NCBI GenBank assembly: GCA_024232355.1
Contig: JAAEPW010001324.1
Coordinates: 1 to 53,490, forward strand
DNA length: 53,490 nt
Direction: 5' to 3'
Source of the DNA: Chloroflexota bacterium
Lineage (GTDB): Bacteria > Chloroflexota > Anaerolineae > B4-G1
The notes below the pieces were generated by a model. It was not told where the DNA came from and made no database searches. It saw nothing but the letters and a program-made list of their open reading frames with translations. A program made the position numbers and the translations under genes. Of the stretch, positions 8,464 to 16,345 are shown piece by piece. Position 1 is the stretch's first letter, and each line of letters opens with the position of its first letter.

Positions 8464-10127
8464 TTGACGAGAATGTCCGGATAGCCTTGACGGGCCAAGG
8501 TCATCTGTGTGCTTGAGAGGCCCAGAATGCGGGTGATGACCTGGATGTCCAATTCCTGCATAAAATCGAGTTCGTTGTCCACACGATGGATTTCGACCAA
8601 GGGGACATCGAAACGGGCGTAGCGAATTACTGGCGCTTGGGCTGTGTCGAACGCGCGTAGTACAGTTATATCTGTGTGATCGGTAAAAAGTTCGTTCGAT
8701 TCGGCTTGCAACCATTGACGGTTCGCTGGCAGGACGGTTGCTCCGTGGATGTCAAAACCGACGATCTCTACGGGCAGGTTCAGAACGTTCGCCACTTCGA
8801 TGCGCAGCGTACCGCTCATCGCCAACGAGGGCGATCCCAGGTAGGCAAAGACCGGTTGCACGGGGTTGAGGGAGCGGCGCATCTGTTTCTGACGCTGGCG
8901 TAGTTTGTCCCAGGGAGGCTCGGTTGATTGGTGCTCGGCCCTGACTGTTTGACGTATGCTTTGGTATTCCGACTCTAATTCTGTCTGTAGTTGGTCCAAG
9001 TATTCGGGCTGGCTGACGCGCAGGGCTTCTCGGACGTAGGCCGCTTGGAGAGCTGGGTCGTCGTAGGTGGCAGTCAGGGAGAGACGCGCGTCGGAGCCTA
9101 ATGCATTAGCGTTAAAACCGATGGGCTCTAGCCGGGCGGAGGTAGGGTTGTAGTAATAGTGCAGGTTGACCAGTGATGCGCCCTCCGTTGCGCCCCATAG
9201 ATCGACCAGGGCCAAAAAGCGCCCGTATTGTTCGACGTCGAACACGTCGGATGCTTTCAGCTGGTTGGTCTGGAGTGCGCGCAGTAAGCCGATGGCGGTG
9301 TCTTTTTGCGCCGACAGGACCGGGTCGCGGGCGATATCTGTATCGCGAAAGGTGTCCACCTCAAAGTATTGGAAATCGGTGGCTGAGAGGTTGGCAACGG
9401 GATCGTGGTAGGCAGCCTGTGTGTCTCCTCCAAAGTGGACGATAGATTCCCACAACAGATCGGCGTCGAACCGGGCGATGACGCCTTCCGGTCGCCCCTG
9501 TGCCGCCAGCAATTCGTTGGCAAAGCCTTCTTGTAGCGCATAGAGGCCCCAGTCGTCACCGTTAAAGATCATACGGACAAACTGGTAGCGGGACACCAAG
9601 ACGTCTTCACGTTCGAGCGCGCGGGCAAAGGCCCACTCGTTGAGCCAATTGTTGGCCGCCGGGTCCTGGAGGTAGAAACGCTGCATGTCGAGCAGTTGTT
9701 GGTTCTGACGTGTGCGAACTTCCAACCCCCACTTTTCGTTGTCGCCCAGGTGATCGGCGGGGCCTTCCAGCAGGCGCATTCTGACAGGGACCGTGGATCC
9801 GTTTAGCCTGATGGTGGCGGTCACAAAATCCTGCCCCATGGGGATGTAGACACTATCTTGTAGCGCACGCTCTCTATGGCCCAAGAGGTCGTTGTAAGTG
9901 TCAAAGTCCATGTCTACGATTAGTGTGGGCAGGTCTGTCTCTTTTGCCGGGGACACCAGATGGGCAATCCGTGCTGGTACCGATCGCAAATCATGAATCG
10001 CACTCTGCCATTCCTGGCCGCCCACGAACACGCCGAGGACGAGCACAAGGGCCAGCGTGATCAACCACCCCAGATTCTGTTTGAGGAAGGATGGAGCCTG
10101 TGTAGGCTGTTGTTTACCAATCTTCAT
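8460..10127 (-). CDS. CotH-family protein, membrane-anchored
   Basis: 555 residues. A single hydrophobic segment (about 18-37) near the N-terminus anchors or exports it. The body has CotH-like features: VRMRLLEGPADHLGDNEKWGLEVRT, NNWLNEWAFAR, a YALQEGF strand and a later LVDLWGATEG stretch. CotH of Bacillus is an atypical kinase that phosphorylates spore-coat proteins; membrane CotH proteins of other phyla are uncharacterised and this copy is divergent. It starts four bases after the DUF4956 stop and ends in an ATGA overlap with VTC, so all act together. Kinase activity is not proven from the sequence. Confidence 0.75.
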   Translation of the reverse strand: MKIGKQQPTQAPSFLKQNLGWLITLALVLVLGVFVGGQEWQSAIHDLRSVPARIAHLVSPAKETDLPTLIVDMDFDTYNDLLGHRERALQDSVYIPMGQDFVTATIRLNGSTVPVRMRLLEGPADHLGDNEKWGLEVRTRQNQQLLDMQRFYLQDPAANNWLNEWAFARALEREDVLVSRYQFVRMIFNGDDWGLYALQEGFANELLAAQGRPEGVIARFDADLLWESIVHFGGDTQAAYHDPVANLSATDFQYFEVDTFRDTDIARDPVLSAQKDTAIGLLRALQTNQLKASDVFDVEQYGRFLALVDLWGATEGASLVNLHYYYNPTSARLEPIGFNANALGSDARLSLTATYDDPALQAAYVREALRVSQPEYLDQLQTELESEYQSIRQTVRAEHQSTEPPWDKLRQRQKQMRRSLNPVQPVFAYLGSPSLAMSGTLRIEVANVLNLPVEIVGFDIHGATVLPANRQWLQAESNELFTDHTDITVLRAFDTAQAPVIRYARFDVPLVEIHRVDNELDFMQELDIQVITRILGLSSTQMTLARQGYPDILVK

Positions 10128-10130
10128 CTG

Positions 10131-10802
10131 TCACCCGCCTAGCGTATTATTCTGTTCGACAAAGCTGAATTCGCAATTGGGGAGTTGGGCGCTCATATCG
10201 TCCATCAAGGCGGTCAGCACCGTGTCGTTGGGGCACGCGATCAGGTACGTCATCTGGAGAGAAGACGTGCCGCGATCCAATCGGCGCAAATCGGCCACCT
10301 GAACGTGTTTGAGCAATAGTTCGTTGATCTGGGTAAAGGCATCGTCTGTGGGTGCGGACTGCACGTTCAGGTACAGGTTGTTTTTCATCGAACGGGGTGT
10401 AACGAACGTGCGGGCAAACAGGTATCCCAGGATCACGAGTATCGCCAGGATGGTGGGCAGGCGTTGGTCTGCCCCCAGCCCAAGCCCAATGGCGATGGAC
10501 AGAAAGAGATAAACGAGTTCCTCCGGCTCTTTGATGGCTGTTCGAAAGCGGACGATCGAGAGTGCGCCGACCAGGCCCAGCGACAGCGCCAGCGAGGATT
10601 TGACGATAGATATGACGAGCGCCGTCGTCAAGGCCAAAACCGGCAGCGTCTGCGCGAACCGATCGCGGTTGGACAGCGACCGTCCGTACTGCGTGTAGAA
10701 CCACGCCAGCAGGGTGGAGAGCAGGATGCTCAACAGTAGGTTGATGGTCAGTGTGGTGAGTGAGAGTGGAGCGGGATTGGTAAGACCGAGCAAGTTATCC
10801 AT
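10131..10802 (-). CDS. DUF4956 membrane protein
   Basis: 223 residues. Four hydrophobic helices occupy the first ~135 residues, with the family signature around GLVGALSIVRFRTAIKEPEELVYLFL and a GLGLGA stretch. The C-terminal ~85 residues form a small soluble alpha/beta domain. The family has no established role but is regularly found with VTC and CotH genes, as here. Its ATG overlaps the stop of the upstream CotH gene by one base (TAATG), and its stop lies four bases before the next CotH start. It may be the membrane channel or sensor of the VTC/CotH system (inference). Confidence 0.87.
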   Translation of the reverse strand: MDNLLGLTNPAPLSLTTLTINLLLSILLSTLLAWFYTQYGRSLSNRDRFAQTLPVLALTTALVISIVKSSLALSLGLVGALSIVRFRTAIKEPEELVYLFLSIAIGLGLGADQRLPTILAILVILGYLFARTFVTPRSMKNNLYLNVQSAPTDDAFTQINELLLKHVQVADLRRLDRGTSSLQMTYLIACPNDTVLTALMDDMSAQLPNCEFSFVEQNNTLGG

Positions 10803-13189
10803 TAGAAACCTCCTAGTGAATGGGTAGCGGCGATTTGACTTGAAAATCGCACGGCAGTTCCGTTGAACTGCTTGGCGATTTGATTTGAAAATCGCACGCC
10901 GTCGGACAGCACGCCAAAGGATGCAGGTGTGACAACTGTGTTCTTTGAAACAAAGGCTATGCCTTGATCATCGCTGAATGCACTGCTAGGGCCGGGGGCC
11001 AAGAGTACGAGATTGTCGTTTGGCCCCAGGTTAAAGCCGGGATCGGTTTCGGTATCCAGGTTGGGATTTCTGGTGCGCAAAATCATCTGCTGATTCCAAA
11101 TGTTAAGGTCGTCTGGCCCGCTCCCCTTGGTTCCTTCTGTGAAGGATGACAGGATGATGCGAATCGTTGTGCCCTGGGGGATATGGGTAAAAGCTGGACT
11201 GTCACCAAAAATCAATGAACCTTCATCGGTTGCGGTCTTGGTGTCATTGTCGGTGATGCGCCAACCGCGCAGGTCAACGCCGCCAGGGCGCATTACTTGT
11301 AGCTCGAACTCGTCTTTTTCGATGGAGCTCAAGATCACGTCGCCCGGCCGAGGTGCGTTTGTGTCGGCTTGCTCAAAACGGGGAGTGATGGTCTGCGTGG
11401 TGCTGGCCGTCAGGGTTATGACGGGAGTTTGGGGCAAACTGGGTGGATCCCAACCAGCAAAACGGTAGCCTGACGCGGGTGCGGCTGTGAGCTGGATTGG
11501 TACGTTATGAAAGTAGATGCCTTGCCATGGCAATTCTGGCACGAGCAATCCGTTGATAGCGACGTGGCCCGAGCCGCTGGCAGGCGAATTAAGGGTGAGT
11601 TGTACCGTACCACTCAGGTAAAAGCCTTTGATAATGTGCTGCCGGACAAAATCCGGCCGGCGGCGGGCAAAATCACGCAGCTCTTCGACATTAGACGTCC
11701 AACTGACCGAGTTGGGCCAACGAATCGTTTCGTAGGCAATGTCTGGTTCAAGTTCGGCGGCAAGGGCGTCGATGTGGGCAATGACAGAGGCGGGCGAGAG
11801 CGTGGTGTTGAGCAGGTCGGCGGTGCGAGAGAGGAACTGGTTGAAAAACACTGGGGTGTCCAATAGCTTGCGCAACAAGAGCAAGTCGCGCCCGCCTGTC
11901 CTTTCGTGATTGAATTCCAGGACGTGTTGTATCAGATTCGAGTCCACACGGCTGTGTAGGTATCCGGGAAACGCTGCAAAACCATTATCGCTGTCCCAGA
12001 ACAGCCAATGCCAACGCCCTCCCTGAACGCGCGGGCGAAATTGGCGCACGTTGTGATGGGGCCAATCCGCATTGGCGATGTAGATTTGAAGGATGTTATA
12101 GTCGATCAAGTCCGCCATGTTCACCTGGCTCTGAACGTAGGCATAGTTGTTTGGATCTGTCAAATCGTGGGACTCGACAAATTTCAAGAGATGTTGCCAG
12201 TGTTGGTCGTCTCCTGCCAGGATGCTTTGTTCACCGAACATTCCCGAGGCGTTCAAAGAGTCGGCTGTTTTGATGCCATAGTGGTCAGCCAGGAAATAGT
12301 CATCCAGACGCTCTCGGATTTGATACACTCCCCAAGACTCGCCATTGATGAACAGCACGACAGGTTGCGCGCGTGCAGCGTATCCATCGATCTGCAATGC
12401 CAAGTTATCGGTCAAGTGATTGCGCACGAGTGTCCAGTTTCCCCAGTCCCCGCGATACCAATTGGTGCAATCTTGGCCGCCGTTGTGTAGGATCAATCGC
12501 TTGAACGACTGCACGTTCAAGTTGTCGCCTTTGTCATCATCGAACAGCGGATATTCGAGCCGGTTAACGCCATACTCTTGACGAAAGTAGAGGCGCAGTG
12601 CTTTTTTCTCATAACTGCGGCTTCCTCCACCATGGATGCGTATTCCGGCCGAGATGTGAAACCCCGAGTGACGGTCTTGATCTATATAAGTGATGTCTAC
12701 TGGGCGTTCCCATTCCATACCTCGTTCGTTGTGGTTGATATAGATACCACGTTCGTACTCCCAAAAATCATCAGGGTCTACGATCAATGAGAGCAATGGC
12801 AAAGTTGCCGGTACGCCAACAAAATATGACGCACTGGCAACTGGCCCCAATGTGCCGTCTGGCAGAATAGCGCGAGCGCGAACGGTAGTGACGGTTGGTG
12901 TGTCTGCATTCATCAGGATAGGTTGTGTGTAGGGTGTGCCTGCAGTGTGCGTGGGCACACTGCCATCAATTGTAAAAACCACGTCGTACCGTCCACTGAT
13001 TTTGAGCCGAACGTCCCGGTCATAGTAACCGCCAGGAAGGGAAAAGATAGGTGCGAATGTAGATTCTACCTCTCTAGATGATCGGTGGATCGAGTTTTCG
13101 ATGGGATATAATATACTTAATGCCAGGATTGTGGACAAGACAATCCACAGATGTGATACATGTCTTGAATGTTTGAACGTCTGAGGCAC
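10802..13189 (-). CDS. Large CotH protein with chitobiase-like and lamin-tail domains
   Basis: 795 residues. A signal anchor (about residues 14-31) is followed by a chitobiase/FN3-like domain (FTIDGSVPT, YTQPI), a complete CotH domain (IRIHGGGSR, KKALRLYFR, NGESWGVYQIRERLD, and a DSDNGF motif near the active site), a repeat-type beta domain (GYRFAGWDPP) and a lamin-tail-like beta domain (ELQVMRPGGVDLRGWRI). The frame is open up to a TTG at 13282, but the GTG at 13189 has AAGGAG in front and gives a normal signal segment, so it is preferred. Probable exported protein kinase-like factor, first gene of the operon. The last ~20 residues are made of inserted palindromic repeats (VRFSNQIA, then VRFSSQIA). 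Confidence 0.8.
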   Translation of the reverse strand: MPQTFKHSRHVSHLWIVLSTILALSILYPIENSIHRSSREVESTFAPIFSLPGGYYDRDVRLKISGRYDVVFTIDGSVPTHTAGTPYTQPILMNADTPTVTTVRARAILPDGTLGPVASASYFVGVPATLPLLSLIVDPDDFWEYERGIYINHNERGMEWERPVDITYIDQDRHSGFHISAGIRIHGGGSRSYEKKALRLYFRQEYGVNRLEYPLFDDDKGDNLNVQSFKRLILHNGGQDCTNWYRGDWGNWTLVRNHLTDNLALQIDGYAARAQPVVLFINGESWGVYQIRERLDDYFLADHYGIKTADSLNASGMFGEQSILAGDDQHWQHLLKFVESHDLTDPNNYAYVQSQVNMADLIDYNILQIYIANADWPHHNVRQFRPRVQGGRWHWLFWDSDNGFAAFPGYLHSRVDSNLIQHVLEFNHERTGGRDLLLLRKLLDTPVFFNQFLSRTADLLNTTLSPASVIAHIDALAAELEPDIAYETIRWPNSVSWTSNVEELRDFARRRPDFVRQHIIKGFYLSGTVQLTLNSPASGSGHVAINGLLVPELPWQGIYFHNVPIQLTAAPASGYRFAGWDPPSLPQTPVITLTASTTQTITPRFEQADTNAPRPGDVILSSIEKDEFELQVMRPGGVDLRGWRITDNDTKTATDEGSLIFGDSPAFTHIPQGTTIRIILSSFTEGTKGSGPDDLNIWNQQMILRTRNPNLDTETDPGFNLGPNDNLVLLAPGPSSAFSDDQGIAFVSKNTVVTPASFGVLSDGVRFSNQIAKQFNGTAVRFSSQIAATHSLGGF
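10829..10898. repeat. Three consecutive palindromes with a 25-base direct repeat
   Basis: A 25-base unit at 10829-10853 recurs at 10874-10898 with one mismatch, offset by 45 bases. Each copy holds a CGATTT/AAATCG inverted repeat. Between them, 10854-10871 is another palindrome (GCAGTTC-cgtt-GAACTGC). The offset is a multiple of three, so the copies are translated in frame in the CotH protein. They sit about 25 bases before the DUF4956 start, where they could fold in the mRNA. Confidence 0.85.
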
Positions 13190-13439
13190 ACAGCTCCTTG
13201 TGGCTTGTTCAAAAATAACTTGGCACTTGGTAACTCGTTTCAGGTAAAAATGCTTGGAAAGCGCGACGTTGTTTCTGAACAACGCCTTAACTTGTCTCCA
13301 TATTGCCAGGCCGTAAGTTTACCCGGTTTCTCGAATTTTGCAATTTTTTATTTTCACTCGTCCATCAATTTTGACTTACGCGCAGGATGAGGGTATACTA
13401 ACTAGGTGTAGCGAATCATCATTGCTTTGTTTGGAACAG
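13190..13439. promoter_or_regulatory. Divergent intergenic region with a perfect palindrome
   Basis: This 250-base gap separates the minus-strand CotH operon from the plus-strand Rsb-like operon. It holds a palindrome at 13267-13284 (CGTTGTT-tctg-AACAACG), a possible operator or leader hairpin for the CotH side, and the plus-strand promoter listed separately. No convincing minus-strand promoter was found by eye. Confidence 0.4.
13371..13399 (+). promoter_or_regulatory. Sigma70-type promoter of the Rsb-like operon
   Basis: TTGACT at 13371-13376, 17-base spacer, TATACT at 13394-13399. Each box differs from consensus at one position and the spacing is ideal. The start codon of the first gene is 41 bases downstream. 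Confidence 0.75.
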
Positions 13440-13856
13440 ATGACTGTGAACGAGAGACGAATTGAAATCAAGTGTCATAGCGATATCGTGTCTGCGCGTC
13501 AGGCGGGGCGTCAGATGGCGTATAGACTCGGTTTCGGCTCGGCAGATCAGACCCGTCTAGCCACTGCGATCTCGGAACTGACGAGTAATGCCATACGGTA
13601 CGCTGGTGGCGGAGTTTGCATTGTCACGAATCAATCAAATCAGTGTCTAACAAAGGTGCAGGTTGTGGTTGAGGATCATGGTCCTGGTATCCCTGATATT
13701 GAACAAGCAATGAAGGATGGTTTTAGTACGGGGGGAAGTTTGGGGGTTGGGTTGCCGGGCTCCAAGCGGTTGGTTCACGAGTTTGATATTGAATCCAAAC
13801 CTGGATATACAAAGATCACAATTGCGATGGTGCGGCAAACTGTACGTTTATCATGA
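13440..13856 (+). CDS. RsbT-like ATP-binding switch protein
   Basis: 138 residues, a single GHKL ATPase domain with the N box ELTSNAIRYA, G1 box DHGPGIPD and glycine-rich G2 loop GGSLGVGLPGSKRL. This short form matches RsbT/anti-sigma factor kinases, which phosphorylate STAS proteins or bind the N-terminal domain of RsbU. The ATG at 13440 is chosen because it gives the normal family N-terminus; the frame remains open to 13338 but that extension overlaps the promoter. Next gene is an RsbX-like phosphatase ten bases on. No RsbR or RsbS gene is in the window, so its partner is either the sensor two genes on or encoded elsewhere (inference). Confidence 0.85.
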   Translation: MTVNERRIEIKCHSDIVSARQAGRQMAYRLGFGSADQTRLATAISELTSNAIRYAGGGVCIVTNQSNQCLTKVQVVVEDHGPGIPDIEQAMKDGFSTGGSLGVGLPGSKRLVHEFDIESKPGYTKITIAMVRQTVRLS

Positions 13857-13865
13857 GGAATAAAA

Positions 13866-14468
13866 ATGCAGATAGCGATTGTAAAGCGCTCTTTCCCGAA
13901 TGACCCACATTGTGGAGACGAATGTGCTTATTGGCAAAGTGATGAAAAGATAACACTCTGTATTGTGGATGGCCTGGGTCATGGCTGGGATGCAGAAAAG
14001 GCGGCCAAGGCGGCGGTAGATTACGTCGCCAAACATATCTCGGAGCCTCTCCCTGATATTTTTGCTGGTTGCGATCGGGCAATCAGACACACGCGGGGGG
14101 GCGTAATGGGTATCGCCGTCGTGGACGAGAATGTGGGTACACTGACGTATGCCGGAATTGGCAATCCACGCATAATCATTGCTCGGGCACATCATCGTGC
14201 CGCAAGTTTGACAGAGGTTTCTCGTTTGTCCAACAGACCGGGCGTTGTGGGTGGAGGCTGTGGCCGGGTGTTGCCCGAAACGATCTCGCTAAGGTCAGGT
14301 GATGTGGTAATTCTTTTTACGGATGGTGTGCCCAGCGAGTTGGATTTAAGGGGCTATGAGAGTGCCTTGCATACTGATGTACAACAATTGGCGCAGAGGA
14401 TCGTCCAGGATTGGGGGCGAGAAAGAGACGATGTGGCTGTCTTGGTATTTAGATACGGAGGGGCATGA
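13866..14468 (+). CDS. RsbX/SpoIIE-like PP2C phosphatase
   Basis: 200 residues, a minimal PPM/PP2C-type phosphatase domain without sensor parts. Metal-binding motifs are visible: DGLGHG near residue 40, FTDGVP near 155 and RERDDVAVLV near 187. The size and position after an RsbT-like gene fit RsbX, which dephosphorylates stressosome STAS proteins to reset the switch. A Shine-Dalgarno (tgaggaat) lies just before the ATG, and the stop overlaps the next start as ATGA. Cytoplasmic. Confidence 0.87.
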   Translation: MQIAIVKRSFPNDPHCGDECAYWQSDEKITLCIVDGLGHGWDAEKAAKAAVDYVAKHISEPLPDIFAGCDRAIRHTRGGVMGIAVVDENVGTLTYAGIGNPRIIIARAHHRAASLTEVSRLSNRPGVVGGGCGRVLPETISLRSGDVVILFTDGVPSELDLRGYESALHTDVQQLAQRIVQDWGRERDDVAVLVFRYGGA

Positions 14469-16330
14469 TGACAGAACAATCTATTCAGAATAGATACTTT
14501 GAACTTCTCAAAGCCTACGTTGCAAGCCCGGAGGAGAAATTCCTGGCCTTGGTGGCCGAATTGGGTCGTGAGTTGGTGGTACTCGATGCCCCGCCTGAGG
14601 ATATCGTCGAACTGCACGAGCGTGCACTTGGACGACTAGCACAAGAACAGCCTAACCTGGCTTTGCAGGATACGATCCCGAATGCCTGGACGCCGCTGAT
14701 GGAACTATTGATGATTCATAGTCTGGCTTTTCGCGAACGATCCGAGGCCCGCGACCGGGCAGAGGCAGCGCTGCGTGCGAGTGAAGAATTGCTCCGTCAG
14801 ATATTGGACACTAGCCCTAATTGTGTTTTTGTCAAGGATCGCCAAGGTAGATTCATTCTGGTCAATGAGGCAGTGGTAGAACTCTATGACATACCCGCCG
14901 ATGAAATTGTCGGGCGGACTGAACGTGACCTAGCCGAGATGTCCAAGAGCAGTGTAGAGGCGGCTGAGAGATCTATGATGGACGATCTGGAAGTGATCGA
15001 GAGTAAACAATCCAAATTTACTCCCGAGGAGCCTTTTGTGTTGTGGGATGGCACGACCAAGTGGTTCCAGGTTACTAAAATGCCCCTGATTCGCGAAAAT
15101 ACCCCAGATTGTGTGTTGGTTATTGCGGTGGACATCACAGAGAGAAAACGGGCAGAAGAGTTGATGCGGCAACAGGAGCGGCTAGCGGCAGTGGGACAGT
15201 TGGCTACCAACGTTGCTCTCGACTTTAATAACATCATGACGTCTATCACACTTACCACCCAGATGCTCAAGGATCAATTGGATGCTGAATCTAATCTGTC
15301 ACCAAGTTTAGACATCATCCTGAGCGAGGCTCAACGGGCATCAGACCTGGTGGTACAGATATTGGACTTTAGCCATCGCTCATACATCAAGGCCCAACCG
15401 GTTGATCTGAAACCACTTATCAACGAGGTTGCCGAGACCCTACAACGAACGCTGCCGGAGAGCATTCATTTTCTCGTCGAGGTAGGGCAAAAGGCGTATA
15501 TGGTAGATGCTGACTCTGCCCGAATCCGCCGGGCTGTGATGAACTTGGTGGTCAACGCTCGTGACGCAATGCCGGAGGGGGGAGAGATTCGTGTTAGGTT
15601 ATCCCGGATGGAGGTAGAGGCTGATGAAATTCCCCTAGACGGAATAGGCCGTCCGGTGACTGATATGATTCCTGGCGAGTGGGTGTGCATCACTGTCTCT
15701 GATACCGGGTTCAGCATCCCGCCGCAGGATCTGCCTTATATCTTTGAGCCTTTTTCCGCAGCCAAAATCTTGGGAAGGAAAACGGGGTACAGTCTGGCAC
15801 AGGTGTATGGTATCGTGATACAGCACGACGGACATATTGACGTCAAGACGGCGGAGGAACGGGGGACTACGTTCCAAATCTACTTGCCTGCTCGTGAAGC
15901 GGAGCAAATGGGTCAGGTGGTGGAAGAGGTGGAAGAGGATACTGTATCCACTCAACAGGGGGGAGGAGAAATCATCCTGTTGGTAGAGGACGAGAACAAT
16001 ATCCGTGTAGCGGCGGAGAGGATCTTGAAATCGTTGGGCTATAAAGTGCTGACAGCGACGGATGGTCAGGAAGCCTTACAAATATACCGCGCCTCGGAAG
16101 GAATAGACTTGTTAATCACAGATTTGGTGATGCCCGAGATAGGGGGGAAAGAATTGTTGCGGGAACTAAAAAAGACAACGCCCGATCTCAAGTCTTTGGC
16201 CATTACGGGTTACGTGTCGCCGGTAACACTGCAAGAGTTAAGAGATGAGGGCTTTTTGGCTGTTGTTTCCAAGCCTTTTACTATGGATGTCCTGGCAGGA
16301 GCTATTCACCGAGCTTTGGATGAGGACTGA
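14465..16330 (+). CDS. Hybrid sensor pseudokinase with RsbU_N-like domain and receiver
   Basis: 621 residues, soluble. Residues about 5-90 form a helical domain resembling the N-terminal RsbT-binding domain of RsbU (family resemblance, by eye). A PAS domain (about 105-228) follows, then a HisKA/HATPase core (about 235-475) and a receiver (about 503-618). The kinase core is degenerate. The H-box reads ALDFNN with Leu252 where His is expected, the G1 box reads DTGFSIPP instead of DTGxGIPP, and the G2 box reads KTGYSLAQ instead of GTGLGLAQ. The N box (MNLVVNARDAM) is intact. The receiver keeps its acidic pair, Asp553, Thr581 and Lys603. So it is probably not an active histidine kinase but a scaffold that may pair with the RsbT-like protein encoded just upstream; another kinase could phosphorylate its receiver (inference). 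ATGA overlap with the phosphatase gene. Confidence 0.85.
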   Translation: MMTEQSIQNRYFELLKAYVASPEEKFLALVAELGRELVVLDAPPEDIVELHERALGRLAQEQPNLALQDTIPNAWTPLMELLMIHSLAFRERSEARDRAEAALRASEELLRQILDTSPNCVFVKDRQGRFILVNEAVVELYDIPADEIVGRTERDLAEMSKSSVEAAERSMMDDLEVIESKQSKFTPEEPFVLWDGTTKWFQVTKMPLIRENTPDCVLVIAVDITERKRAEELMRQQERLAAVGQLATNVALDFNNIMTSITLTTQMLKDQLDAESNLSPSLDIILSEAQRASDLVVQILDFSHRSYIKAQPVDLKPLINEVAETLQRTLPESIHFLVEVGQKAYMVDADSARIRRAVMNLVVNARDAMPEGGEIRVRLSRMEVEADEIPLDGIGRPVTDMIPGEWVCITVSDTGFSIPPQDLPYIFEPFSAAKILGRKTGYSLAQVYGIVIQHDGHIDVKTAEERGTTFQIYLPAREAEQMGQVVEEVEEDTVSTQQGGGEIILLVEDENNIRVAAERILKSLGYKVLTATDGQEALQIYRASEGIDLLITDLVMPEIGGKELLRELKKTTPDLKSLAITGYVSPVTLQELRDEGFLAVVSKPFTMDVLAGAIHRALDED

Positions 16331-16345
16331 GTGAGGAGCGAAAAA

